Part shown: one piece after another, positions 9,163 to 18,647 of the stretch
Layout of the letters: the number at the start of each line of letters is the position of its first letter
How positions within the stretch are numbered: the stretch's first letter is position 1
NCBI RefSeq assembly: GCF_001653455.1
Contig: NZ_CP011486.1
Coordinates: 1,506,311-1,570,310 of the forward strand
Direction: 5' to 3'
Origin: Helicobacter pylori
GTDB lineage: Bacteria; Campylobacterota; Campylobacteria; Campylobacterales; Helicobacteraceae
Length of the DNA: 64,000 nt
Notes under the pieces: model-generated
Database searches by the model: none
Told to the model about the DNA's origin: nothing
The model's input: only the letters and a program-made list of their open reading frames with translations
Program-made: the position numbers and the translations under genes

Positions 9163-12162
9163 ATGATCCAATCTATCCTTTATAGAGCCTTAAATAAAGG
9201 TTTTGATCATCAAATACTCGCTTGTAAGGATTTTAAAGAATCTCAACTCGCTAAAGAAGTCATAAGCTATGTCAGGCCACATGCCAAAGCCATTCTTTTT
9301 CCGGAATTTAGGGCTAAAAAAAATGACGATTTGCGTTCGTTTTTTGAAGAATTTTTACACCTTTTAGGGGGTTTGAGGGAGTTTTATCAAGCGTTAGAAA
9401 ACAAGCAAGAAGCTATCATTATTGCCCCTATTAGCGCGTTATTGCACCCTTTGCCTAAAAAAGAACTTTTAGAAAGCTTTAAAATCACTCTTTTAGAAAA
9501 ATACGACCTTAAGGCGTTAAAAGACAGGCTTTTTTATCATGGTTATGAGATTTTAGATTTAGTGGAAGTGGAAGGGGAGGCGAGCTTTAGGGGGGATATT
9601 GTGGATATTTATGCACCTAATTCTAAGGCGTATCGCTTGAGTTTTTTTGACACGGAATGCGAGAGCATTAAGGAATTTGATCCGATCACTCAAATGAGCC
9701 TTAAAGAGGAATTACTAGAAATTGAAATCCCTCCCACGCTTTTTAGTTTGGACGAACAATCCTATCAAGATTTGCAAACAAAAGTCAAACAAAGCCCCTT
9801 AAATAGCTTTTCTAAAGATTTAGCCAGTTTTGGTTTGTGGTTTTTAGACGAAAAAGCGCAAGACTTGTTAAGCGTTTATAAAAGCATCATAAGCCCCAAA
9901 GCTTTAGAAGAAATTCAAGAATTAGCGAGCTTGAACGAATTGGATTGTGAGCGTTTCAAACCTTTAAAAATCTTAGAAACCCATCAAGGCTATGAAGATT
10001 TAGAAATCCATACGCGTGCAATGGAAAGCTTTATCGCTTTGCATTCAAATCGTAAAATCACGCTCCTAGCTCCCAATAAAACGATTTTAGACAATGCCTT
10101 AGGCGCGCTTGAAAGAAGCCACATTCAATGCGTCATCGCCCCCTTTGTGTTGAATTTTAAAACCCCTGATGAGATTTTTATCTCGCTCAATTCTTTTGAA
10201 AGGAAGAAAAAACGCCAAAAATCCAAGCTCGCTTTGAACGAATTGAATGCAGGCGAGTGGGTGGTGCATGATGATTATGGGGTGGGCGTGTTTTCTCAAT
10301 TAGTCCAGCATAGCGTTTTAGGGAGCAAGAGGGATTTTTTAGAGATCGCTTATTTGGGCGAAGACAAACTGCTATTACCGGTAGAAAATTTGCATCTAAT
10401 CGCTCGTTATGTGGCGCAAAGCGATAGTGTGCCGACTAAAGACCGGCTAGGGAAAGGGAGTTTTCTCAAATTAAAAGCTAAAGTAAGAACCAAACTTTTA
10501 GAGATTGCAAGCAAGATCATTGAATTGGCGGCTGAACGCAATTTGATCTTGGGTAAAAAGATGGAAACGCATTTAGCGGAGTTGGAAATCTTTAAAACGT
10601 ATGCGGGTTTTGAATACACGAGCGATCAAGAAAAAGCCATCGCCGAAATTTCAAAGGATTTGAGCTCTCATAGGGTGATGGACAGGCTATTAAGCGGTGA
10701 TGTGGGTTTTGGGAAAACGGAAGTGGCGATGCATGCGATTTTTTGCGCGTTTTTAAACGGCTTTCAAAGCGCGCTAGTCGTGCCGACTACCTTACTAGCC
10801 CACCAGCATTTTGAGACTTTAAGGGCGCGTTTTGAAAATTTTGGCGTTAAAGTGGCTCGTTTGGATCGGTATGTGAGCGAAAAAAACAAGCTTTTAAAAG
10901 CGGTAGAATCAGGGTTAGTTGATGCGCTTGTAGGCACGCATGTGATTTTAGGCGCGAAATTCAAAAACTTGGGTTTAATGGTGGTGGATGAAGAGCATAA
11001 ATTTGGCGTGAAACAAAAAGAAGCCTTAAAAGAATTGAGCAAAAGCGTGCATTTTTTAAGCATGTCCGCTACGCCTATCCCGCGCACTTTAAACATGGCG
11101 CTCTCTCAAATTAAAGGCATTAGCTCTTTAAAAACCCCACCCACAGACAGAAAACCCAGCCGCACTTTTTTGAAAGAAAAGAATGATGAACTCTTAAAAG
11201 AGATTATCTATAGAGAATTGCGCCGTAACGGGCAAATTTTTTATATCCATAACCATATCGCTAGCATTTCAAAAGTCAAAAAAGAGCTAGAAAATTTAAT
11301 CCCTAAACTCAAAATCGCTATTTTGCATTCCCAAATTAACGCTAATGAGAGCGAAGAAATCATGTTGGAGTTTGCTAAAGGGAATTATCAGGTTTTATTA
11401 TGCACTTCTATTGTGGAATCCGGTATTCATTTGCCTAACGCTAACACGATTATTATTGATAATGCGCAGAATTTTGGGCTGGCTGATTTGCACCAATTAA
11501 GAGGGCGTGTGGGGAGAGGCAAAAAAGAAGGTTTTTGCTATTTTCTCATAGAAGATCAAAAAAGTTTGAACGAACAAGCTTTAAAGCGCTTGCTCGCTTT
11601 GGAAAAAAATTCGTATTTGGGCAGTGGGGAGAGTATCGCTTATCATGATTTAGAAATCAGGGGGGGCGGGAATTTGCTGGGACAAGATCAAAGCGGGCAT
11701 ATTAAAAATATCGGCTATGCGCTCTATACGCGCATGCTTGAGGATGCGATTTATGAATTGAGTGGGGGGAAAAAAAGGCTTGAAAAGAGCGTAGAAATCC
11801 AATTGAGCGTGAGCGCTTTTTTAAACCCTGAACTCATCGCAAGCGATAGTTTGAGGTTGGATCTATACCGCCGTTTGAGTTTGTGTGAAAATGTAGATGA
11901 GGTGGGGCAAATCCATGAAGAAATAGAAGACAGGTTTGGCAAAATGGACGCTTTGAGTGAGCAATTTTTACAAATCATTACGCTTAAAATTTTGGCTAAT
12001 GAGCTTGGCATCATTAAACTTTCTAATTTCAATCAAAATATCACCATTGCTTATAGCGATGAAAATAAAGAGAGCTTAAAAGCCCCAAGCAAAGACGATA
12101 ACGATATTTTAGAAACCCTTTTAAAACATTTACGCGCTCAAATTTCTTTAAAACGGCGTTAA
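9163..12162 (+). CDS. mfd: Transcription-repair coupling factor Mfd
   Basis: Superfamily-2 DNA translocase that pushes stalled RNA polymerase off lesions and recruits UvrA. 999 aa, a little shorter than the E. coli protein. A UvrB-like N-terminal part, the RNA-polymerase-interaction (CarD-like) domain around residues 355-420 (VVHDDYGVGVF), then the motor with Walker A SGDVGFGKTEVA near residue 510, DEEHKFG (Walker B) near 607, and motifs V/VI (TSIVESGIHLPNA; LHQLRGRVGRG). The C-terminal D7 domain is present. The start ATG is 3 bases after ccmA. The gene ends the plus-strand run; a 126-base gap with a promoter precedes petA. Confidence 0.97.
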   Translation: MIQSILYRALNKGFDHQILACKDFKESQLAKEVISYVRPHAKAILFPEFRAKKNDDLRSFFEEFLHLLGGLREFYQALENKQEAIIIAPISALLHPLPKKELLESFKITLLEKYDLKALKDRLFYHGYEILDLVEVEGEASFRGDIVDIYAPNSKAYRLSFFDTECESIKEFDPITQMSLKEELLEIEIPPTLFSLDEQSYQDLQTKVKQSPLNSFSKDLASFGLWFLDEKAQDLLSVYKSIISPKALEEIQELASLNELDCERFKPLKILETHQGYEDLEIHTRAMESFIALHSNRKITLLAPNKTILDNALGALERSHIQCVIAPFVLNFKTPDEIFISLNSFERKKKRQKSKLALNELNAGEWVVHDDYGVGVFSQLVQHSVLGSKRDFLEIAYLGEDKLLLPVENLHLIARYVAQSDSVPTKDRLGKGSFLKLKAKVRTKLLEIASKIIELAAERNLILGKKMETHLAELEIFKTYAGFEYTSDQEKAIAEISKDLSSHRVMDRLLSGDVGFGKTEVAMHAIFCAFLNGFQSALVVPTTLLAHQHFETLRARFENFGVKVARLDRYVSEKNKLLKAVESGLVDALVGTHVILGAKFKNLGLMVVDEEHKFGVKQKEALKELSKSVHFLSMSATPIPRTLNMALSQIKGISSLKTPPTDRKPSRTFLKEKNDELLKEIIYRELRRNGQIFYIHNHIASISKVKKELENLIPKLKIAILHSQINANESEEIMLEFAKGNYQVLLCTSIVESGIHLPNANTIIIDNAQNFGLADLHQLRGRVGRGKKEGFCYFLIEDQKSLNEQALKRLLALEKNSYLGSGESIAYHDLEIRGGGNLLGQDQSGHIKNIGYALYTRMLEDAIYELSGGKKRLEKSVEIQLSVSAFLNPELIASDSLRLDLYRRLSLCENVDEVGQIHEEIEDRFGKMDALSEQFLQIITLKILANELGIIKLSNFNQNITIAYSDENKESLKAPSKDDNDILETLLKHLRAQISLKRR

Positions 12163-12221
12163 AAGCGTTTGATTTTAACCTTAATTTTTTATTTTAAAAA
12201 GATTATTAAGAGAGTTTGTTG

Positions 12222-12227
12222 TAAAAT
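12222..12227 (+). promoter_or_regulatory. Candidate -10 box for petABC
   Basis: TAAAAT in the 126-base mfd-petA gap, preceded by TTGTTG and an A/T-rich stretch typical of H. pylori sigma-80 promoters, about 60 bases before the petA ATG. No clear -35, which is normal in this species. The start codon itself is preceded by AAGGAG. Confidence 0.45.
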
Positions 12228-12288
12228 AGGGATTTGCTATGCCTTTAGTCGTTAAAAGGTAATTAAGTCATTAAGGAGTTTTTTAATC

Positions 12289-12792
12289 ATGGCAGATATT
12301 CAAAGGCGTGATTTTTTAGGAATGAGCCTTGCTGGTGTTACAGCTATAGGGGCTATAGCGAGTCTAGTGGCGATGAAAAAGACTTGGGATCCGCTTCCAA
12401 GCGTCGTTTCAGCCGGTTTCACAACCATAGATGTAGCGAACATGCAAGAAGGGCAGTTTTCTACCGTGGAATGGCGCGGGAAACCGGTCTATATCCTCAA
12501 GCGTTCTAAAAAAGAGGGCTTTAACGAAAAGCGCGATTTTAAAATCGGCGAGAGCGTTTTCACCACAGCCATTCAAATTTGCACGCATTTAGGGTGCATC
12601 CCCACTTATCAAGATGAAGAAAAAGGCTTTTTATGCCCATGCCATGGAGGCCGTTTCACTTCTAATGGCGTCAATATTGCCGGCACTCCCCCCCCACGCC
12701 CTTTTGATATTCCGCCTTTTAAAGTTGAAGGCACTAAGATCACTTTTGGCGAAGCTGGGGCTGAATACAAAAAAATGATGGCTAAAGCGTAA
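12289..12792 (+). CDS. petA: Ubiquinol-cytochrome c reductase, Rieske iron-sulfur subunit
   Basis: Carries the 2Fe-2S cluster of the bc1 complex (menaquinol to cytochrome c). 167 aa. N-terminal twin-arginine-type signal anchor (RRDFLGMSLAG, residues 6-16) for Tat export of the folded Fe-S domain. Cluster-binding motifs are CTHLGC near residue 99 and CPCHGG near residue 117, with the prolines of the Pro-loop (TPPPRPF) near residue 130. First gene of the petA-petB-petC operon (HP1540-HP1538, fbcFHC); petB begins 11 bases downstream after AAGGAG. Confidence 0.97.
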   Translation: MADIQRRDFLGMSLAGVTAIGAIASLVAMKKTWDPLPSVVSAGFTTIDVANMQEGQFSTVEWRGKPVYILKRSKKEGFNEKRDFKIGESVFTTAIQICTHLGCIPTYQDEEKGFLCPCHGGRFTSNGVNIAGTPPPRPFDIPPFKVEGTKITFGEAGAEYKKMMAKA

Positions 12793-12803
12793 GGAGAGTT
12801 TCA

Positions 12804-14042
12804 ATGGCAGAGATAAAAAAAGCGAAGAATCTAGGCGAATGGCTGGACATGCGTCTTGGCACTAACAAGCTTGTTAAAGTGCTGATGACAGAATATTGGA
12901 TCCCTAAAAACATCAATTTCTTATGGGCTATGGGGGTGATTTTATTAACCCTTTTTGGCGTGCTTGTAGTTTCAGGGATTTTCTTGCTCATGTATTACAA
13001 ACCTGATGCGAAAATGGCGTTTGATAGCGTGAATTTCACGATCATGCAAGAAGTGGCTTATGGCTGGCTTTGGCGCCACATGCATGCCACGGCAGCGAGC
13101 ATGATTTTTGTCATCATTTATATCCATATGTTTGTTGGCATTTATTATGGCTCTTATAAAAAGGGTCGTGAGATGATTTGGATTAGCGGGATGGTTTTAT
13201 TTGTGGTCTTTAGCGCCGAAGCCTTTAGTGGGTATATGCTGCCTTGGGGGCAGATGAGCTATTGGGCGGCAGCGGTTATCACCAATTTATTTGGAGGCAT
13301 TCCTTTCATTGGGGCTGATGTGGTGGAGTGGATCAGGGGTAATTATGTCGTAGCGGATTCCACTTTAACGCGCTTTTTCATGCTCCATGTGTTTTTATTG
13401 CCCATTGCGATTATTTTGCTCATTGGGGTGCATTTTTACTCTTTACGCATCCCGCATGTCAATAACCAAGAAGGCGAAGAAATTGATTTTGAATTGGAAG
13501 AGAAAAAATTCATGGAAGGCAAGAAAAAAGAATCTAAAGTCATTCCTTTTTGGCCGGTATTCTTGTCTAAAGATATTTTTGTGGTTTGCGCGTTCATGGT
13601 CTTTTTCTTTTACTTGGTGTGTTACCACTATGATTTTGCGATGGATCCCATTAACTTTGAAAGGGCTAACAGCCTTAAAACGCCGCCTCATATTTACCCT
13701 GAGTGGTATTTCTTATGGAGCTATGAAGTTTTAAGGGGCTTTTTCTTTAGCGCTGATTTGGGGTTAATGGCCTTTGGCGTGGCGCAAGTGATTTTCTTCT
13801 TACTGCTTTTTTTAGACAGAAGTCCTGTGGTCGCTCCTGCACACAAACGGCCTGCTTTTATGGTGTGGTTTTGGCTTGTCATTATTGACATGATTGTTTT
13901 AACGATCTATGGTAAATTGCCTCCGCTTGGAATGGGTAAATACATTGGCTTAGCGGGTTCGATCACTTTCTTAGCCCTTTTCTTTATAGTGTTGCCCATT
14001 ATCACCATTGCTGAGAGGAAGAAGCAAGGGGGTGTTAGATGA
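12804..14042 (+). CDS. petB: Cytochrome b of the bc1 complex
   Basis: Membrane diheme subunit of the bc1 complex. 412 aa with eight or nine membrane helices. Heme-ligand histidines are visible in WRHMHATAASM near residue 90 and in the helix MLHVFLLPIAIILLIGVHF near residue 195-213. The Qo-site motif PEWY appears as YPEWYFLWSYEVLRG near residue 298. The cytosolic loop around residues 225-245 is rich in Glu/Lys. The stop overlaps petC by 4 bases. Confidence 0.97.
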   Translation: MAEIKKAKNLGEWLDMRLGTNKLVKVLMTEYWIPKNINFLWAMGVILLTLFGVLVVSGIFLLMYYKPDAKMAFDSVNFTIMQEVAYGWLWRHMHATAASMIFVIIYIHMFVGIYYGSYKKGREMIWISGMVLFVVFSAEAFSGYMLPWGQMSYWAAAVITNLFGGIPFIGADVVEWIRGNYVVADSTLTRFFMLHVFLLPIAIILLIGVHFYSLRIPHVNNQEGEEIDFELEEKKFMEGKKKESKVIPFWPVFLSKDIFVVCAFMVFFFYLVCYHYDFAMDPINFERANSLKTPPHIYPEWYFLWSYEVLRGFFFSADLGLMAFGVAQVIFFLLLFLDRSPVVAPAHKRPAFMVWFWLVIIDMIVLTIYGKLPPLGMGKYIGLAGSITFLALFFIVLPIITIAERKKQGGVR

Positions 14043-14896
14043 AAGAATTTAAAATTCTCATTATCCTTATTGTGGTGATAGGCGTGATTTATTATGGGGT
14101 TGAGCCTTATGCGCATTCGGTGATGCACCCTAAAGTCGCTCCGGCAGATTTTGCTTTCAAAGATTTAGAGCCGATGGATTTGAAAAATGGCGACGCCAAT
14201 AAGGGCAAACAGCTTGTAGCTGAAAATTGCACCGCTTGTCATGGTATCAAATCTCAAAACATTCCAGCCCCTATGGATAGCCTTAGCGCGAGCAATTCTT
14301 TTGGGGTCGTGCCACCGGATTTAAGCCATGTGGCGGGGGTTTTGAATGCGAATTTCTTAGCCCATTTCATCAAAGACCCTGTGAAAACAGCGAAGTTGAG
14401 TCATAAATTCAACGATGAAAGGCCCTATCCCATGCCGGCGTTTTCTCAATTTAGCGATAAGGATTTGAGCGATATTGTGGCGTATCTCACTTCTATTTTG
14501 CCTAAAAGTTTGAGCGACAAGGAAGTGTTTGCCCAAAGCTGTCAAAGATGCCATAGCCTAGATTATGCTAAAGACAAGGCGTTTAGCGATGCTAAAGATT
14601 TAGACAATTATTTAGGCTCTCATGCACCTGATTTGTCCATGATGATTAGGGCTAAGGGCGAACATGGCTTGAATATTTTCATCAATGACCCGCAAAAGCT
14701 TTTACCAGGCACGGCTATGCCTAGAGTGGGATTGAATGAACAAGCTCAAAAACAAGTCATCTCTTATTTGGAAAAAGCAGGCGATCGCAAAAAACATGAA
14801 AGGAACACTTTAGGAATCAAGATCATGATTTTCTTTGCGGTGTTATCGTTCTTGGCTTACGCTTGGAAAAGAAAGGTTTGGGGCGAAGTGCATTGA
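14039..14896 (+). CDS. petC: Diheme cytochrome c1 subunit of the bc1 complex
   Basis: Periplasmic cytochrome c subunit that takes electrons from the Rieske protein. 285 aa, with an N-terminal membrane helix and a second helix near the C-terminus (about 258-275). It has two CxxCH heme sites, CTACH near residue 64 and CQRCH near 168, so it is the diheme c-type variant usual in Epsilonproteobacteria rather than the monoheme mitochondrial type. Candidate axial methionines lie in YPMPAFSQF and GTAMPRVG. No clear terminator follows; a 212-base gap without recognisable genes comes before the next gene. Confidence 0.95.
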   Translation: MKEFKILIILIVVIGVIYYGVEPYAHSVMHPKVAPADFAFKDLEPMDLKNGDANKGKQLVAENCTACHGIKSQNIPAPMDSLSASNSFGVVPPDLSHVAGVLNANFLAHFIKDPVKTAKLSHKFNDERPYPMPAFSQFSDKDLSDIVAYLTSILPKSLSDKEVFAQSCQRCHSLDYAKDKAFSDAKDLDNYLGSHAPDLSMMIRAKGEHGLNIFINDPQKLLPGTAMPRVGLNEQAQKQVISYLEKAGDRKKHERNTLGIKIMIFFAVLSFLAYAWKRKVWGEVH

Positions 14897-15108
14897 ATTG
14901 AAAAAGGGGGAGGGCATGGTTTGATGATTTTTGATTTGTGGTGGGTTGTTTAGATTTTCCTTTGACCTAAACCATTGAATCAAGAGAAGTGAATGAAATT
15001 GCATTTCTAGGCATGATAACAAAGAAAACTTGTATCAAGTTTTGTTGAAATTAGCGCGAGAAGCTTGTTCAAGCTGGATTGCCCTTAATATTTTAATGGA
15101 GTGGTTGT

Positions 15109-16778
15109 TTGATGATTTTAGATTCTAAATTTTTTGTGTTCATTCTTTTTAATGCACTTTCAGCATGTTTTCTCTCTTCAGTGAGCGCGGATTTTATTCT
15201 TAAGGCGTTCTTGTATAGTTTTATATGGCTTTTTATCGTTTATTGGGCGATTAGTTTTATTAAGAACAGGTTTGTAGCAGAAATCCTAAAAAGTTTTATA
15301 TTGGTTTTAGGGATCGTGTTTAGTTGCATAGATATTTTTGGTTCGTATTATTTTCATTTGCCTTTGTCTAATGAGTTGGGTAATATTTTATTCACCACGC
15401 ATTATAAAGAGAGCTTGGAATTCCTCCATGCTTATGTTTATCCGCATTGGTATTTTGTGATAGGTCTTATTTTAATAGCTGTAGGCTCTCTAAAAATATT
15501 CAGTCTCATTCCTAATAAACCCATTCCTTTAAAAATGGCTAGTATTTTAAGCGTTTTATTTTTGATTGTAGAAGCGCCACACGCTATAAAAACCATCAAA
15601 AAATACAAGGAGCGTGAAGCTCTGTTGAACGCTGATGGGACGATGGAATACATTGCTTTGGCTAAAGGAGCGTATTATTTTGGTAGGAATATTAGCAGTT
15701 TGAGAGAAAGCCACAACTCCAATCAAGCTTTAGAAAAAGCTTCTTACCCTAAAGATTACTTAGTCAAAAATACAGGAAATATTGAAAATGTGGTGTTGGT
15801 TTTTGGCGAAAGTTTGAACAGAAACTTTATGGGTGTTTATGGTTATCAAGCCCCTACAACCCCTTATTTAAGCACTTTAAAAGAAAAAGGTTCGCTTTTA
15901 GTGTTTGATAATGTGATTAGCCCAGCTTTTTATACGGATAAAAGTTTCACAATGCTTTTAACTTACGCTAATAGGGATAATCTCAACCAAAAAGCATGGT
16001 ATCAATATAAAAATCTAGCCCATATCCTTAAATTGAGCGATTATAAAAGCGTTTGGATCACTTCTCAAGGCTATGGGCTCATGTGGGGCAATAGCTATTA
16101 TCAAGTGGCTAAGCATTTTGATACTTATATAGAAAACGATAAACCTTATGATGAAAACTTGGTGGCTCTTTTCAAGCGGTATTATGACAACGAGAGAGAG
16201 AGAGAGAGAGTAAAAAGCGTAAAAATTTTGTTGTTTTCCACTTGATTGGCAATCATTTTGAATATAAAAACCGCTTTCCTAAAGAATTTTCCTACTTTAA
16301 TCTCAATAACACTTCTTATTTTTCAAAAAACAAGTCTTTGAGAGTTAAAAACAATGCCGATAAGCAAGTTGTAGCCGATTATATTAACAGCGTTTATTAT
16401 AATGATTATGTTTTGCATTCTTTGATTGAATTGTTTAAAGACAAGGATAGTCTCGTTATCTACCTAAGCGATCATGGCGATGACATGTTTGAATCAAGCG
16501 CTTTTAATACCCATGAATGCTCAAATGCTAGCATGGAAATCCCATTTTTAATCTATATGAGCGATGCATTCAAACAAAAACACCCCCAAATGGTAAAAAG
16601 ATTTGAAGAAGCTTTGCACAAGCCTTTTATGAGCGATGATTTATTGCATACCGTATTGCCATTAGCAGGAATAATAACCAAAGATTATGAAAAAACGAGG
16701 GATTTATTTAATGAGAATTACAACGATAAACGCCCAAGGAAGCCATGCGATAACAAGGTTTATCCTATGGATAAATGA
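15109..16778 (+). pseudogene. Phosphoethanolamine-transferase-type membrane sulfatase, phase-variable and out of frame
   Basis: EptA/sulfatase-fold enzyme; relatives move phosphoethanolamine onto lipid A or other surface glycans. Residues 1-150 hold about five membrane helices; the periplasmic alkaline-phosphatase-like domain begins with VVLVFGESLNRNFMGVYGY (metal-binding Glu) near residue 225 and DKSFTMLLTY (candidate nucleophile Thr) near 285. The first frame stops at 16245 soon after a (GA)9G tract. The rest of the domain (FVVFHLIGNHFEY, then YLSDHGDDMFES with metal ligands) continues in another frame to 16778. Removing one GA unit or adding two restores a single frame of about 556 residues. 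So this copy is OFF rather than decayed. The exact substrate is not known; from memory a similar AG-repeat gene exists in other strains. Confidence 0.82.
16192..16210 (+). repeat. (GA)9G dinucleotide tract inside the coding region
   Basis: Nineteen bases of alternating GA within the phosphoethanolamine-transferase-type gene, reading as Glu-Arg repeats (ERERER). Slipped-strand changes of one unit shift the frame. With nine units the downstream catalytic half is out of frame; eight or eleven units would be in frame. A typical H. pylori contingency-locus switch. Confidence 0.9.
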
Positions 16779-16829
16779 GTGGTATTTATAATTGTTCGTT
16801 TAAAAAATCAATCAATGCTTGAAGTTCCT

Positions 16830-17462
16830 CTAAATCAAAATGAAAAAGTTTTTTAAGCATTTCTGTGTTTTTTCTAGTATCTTGGTGGTTGTGGTAATGG
16901 GATCTAAATCGTTTAACCCGCAAGGAACAAAACCTCTCTCCAAACAAAGCATGATATAGGGTTGCAGCCAGCATTTAGCGCGCCTCTTTTGTTCTGATTG
17001 GATAGATCTAATTTGTTTGATTTTATTAAAAAACTCTTCGTAGGACTCGCAAAAACCTTTATAAAACGCTTTATTTTCACTTTCTTTTGCCATTTTTTCT
17101 AGCAAATGCTCTAATTCGCAGTATTTAGAGTGGTGTTTAGTCTCATCATTTTCTGGTAATAAAAAAATCTTAATTTGCTCAAACTCTTTATCGCTTAAGC
17201 GGTGTTCTTTTTCTGGGTTTTGTTGGAGTTGTTTTTTGATATTTTGCTCGGTTTTCTCTACTTGGTTGTCTGAATCAAAAATAATGTAAATGTCCTTAGC
17301 CTTTAGGTATTCTTTAATGCCCTCTGACTCTTTAGAAAGCTTATCCTTGCTCCCACAATTAATAATATTAGAATCTTTAAGGCCTAAATTTTTAACCTCA
17401 TTTAAAAGCATTAAAAAGATTTTGTCTGATTCGCCCTCCACACAGACGATTTTTTCTCGCAT
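16830..17462 (-). CDS. TOPRIM-domain protein, partner of the adjacent ATPase
   Basis: 210 aa. Near the N-terminus it has the TOPRIM glutamate motif (KIVCVEGESDKIFLMLL, residues 4-20) and further on the DxD motif (IYIIFDSDNQ, near residue 60), so it probably binds metal and cuts or joins nucleic acid. This resembles DUF3226/DUF4435-type proteins. The C-terminal half is helical and rich in Glu/Lys. Its ATG overlaps the stop of the ATPase gene by one base (TGATG), showing a two-gene operon. ATPase + TOPRIM pairs are known anti-phage systems (OLD, Gabija and PARIS type); I infer a defence role but cannot place it in one family. Confidence 0.75.
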   Translation of the reverse strand: MREKIVCVEGESDKIFLMLLNEVKNLGLKDSNIINCGSKDKLSKESEGIKEYLKAKDIYIIFDSDNQVEKTEQNIKKQLQQNPEKEHRLSDKEFEQIKIFLLPENDETKHHSKYCELEHLLEKMAKESENKAFYKGFCESYEEFFNKIKQIRSIQSEQKRRAKCWLQPYIMLCLERGFVPCGLNDLDPITTTTKILEKTQKCLKNFFILI

Positions 17463-18561
17463 CAGTCTCTAACCTCCATGCCCCTATAAAGCGCTTTTTC
17501 TAGCATAGAATAGCTGTGTCTGATAAAGCCAGAAGCGCTTTCTTTTTCAAACTCAAACAAGGCTATGTCTTTAAAAACCTCCGTTTCATTATTGGGCATG
17601 GTGCTGATAGCGTTCAATAAAAATTCCTTGTTGTGCGTGGTGGCAAAAATTTGAATCTGTAGTTTTTGAGCTAACTCAAACAGAGCTTTCAAAAACACTT
17701 GCATTTTTGTATAGTGCAAACCGCTTCCAATTTCATCAATGAAAAGATACTTAATGCGATTGTCTATAAGAACGCTCGCCATGATAAAGAATTTGATAAA
17801 CCCCCAACCAAACGAATTTAAAAGCCTTTTGGGGCTTTTTTCTAGCGGTGTGTTTTCATCTTTGATTTGGATATAGACAGCATTTCTTATGGTATCAACA
17901 TTTAAAATATCAGGGTTGAAATATTTTAAGATTTCAATCAATTCTTTTTCTTTACTCGCTAATCGTAAATTTTCTAATGCTTGAAGAGAATTAACAATAG
18001 ATAATTCCATAGGAATAAACATCGCCTTTTCTTTATAGGTTTGAGCGATTGTGTCTAGATCAGAATGGATTAAGCCTAAGTTTTGTCTTTCAAATTCATA
18101 AGTCATTGTCATGGGGGAAAAAGATGGATTGTAGGAAAATTGGAGCTGTGGCTTCGTTATGGTTTTATTTATAAGGTTTGTCATATGAGTGTCATCACTA
18201 TTTAAATTGATGTCTTTGCTGTAACTGGTTTGTGTGGGGTATTGGATAGTAAGAGGGATAGTGGCATGCTCAAATTTAGTGCGGATGCTAATGGGATTAG
18301 CGGTGTTCCCTTGGTAAAAGAAAGTTTTTAGATTGTCGGCATTGAGTTTAATTTTCCTGAATTCACTAACAAGCACGGCATGTTCAGGGGGAGACTGACT
18401 TGAATGGCAGGATCACAAAGGCCTGTGTTGGTATAAAGGGCTTCTAAAAGATTGGTTTTGCCCGTATCGTTTTGACCGGTAAAAAAGTTGATGAGTTTAA
18501 AATTTTCCATTTTAAGGTGTTTGAAATTTTTGTAATTTTCAATCTCTACGCTTTTAATCAT
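17462..18561 (-). pseudogene. AAA/OLD-type ATPase, frameshifted at a C5 tract
   Basis: ABC/SMC-like ATPase of the AAA_15/AAA_21 type. Residues from ATG 18561: IKSVEIENYKNFKHLKMEN, then Walker A GQNDTGKTNLLEAL near residue 30. The first frame is interrupted after the C5 run (G5 on the plus strand at 18387-18391); the rest reads in a second frame from about 18390 down, with Walker B YLFIDEIGSGLHY and the H-loop ATTHNKEFL. One added C joins the frames (…QVSLPPEHAVLVSEF…) into a roughly 365-residue protein. The break could be phase variation, a recent inactivation, or a sequencing error in a short homopolymer. It is followed in operon by the TOPRIM gene. Confidence 0.8.
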
Positions 18562-18647
18562 TTGAATCCGCCTTTTAATGAGCTTGATTGATACCACTAG
18601 ATCAGCTAGACCATTAGTATAGTTACGCTAATTTTACCCTACTATTC

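Noticed and set aside
13387-13734. 115-codon plus-strand frame within cytochrome b
   Set aside because: It lies wholly inside petB in another frame, has no ribosome site and its composition (Arg/Lys/Trp-rich) is that of a shadow frame.
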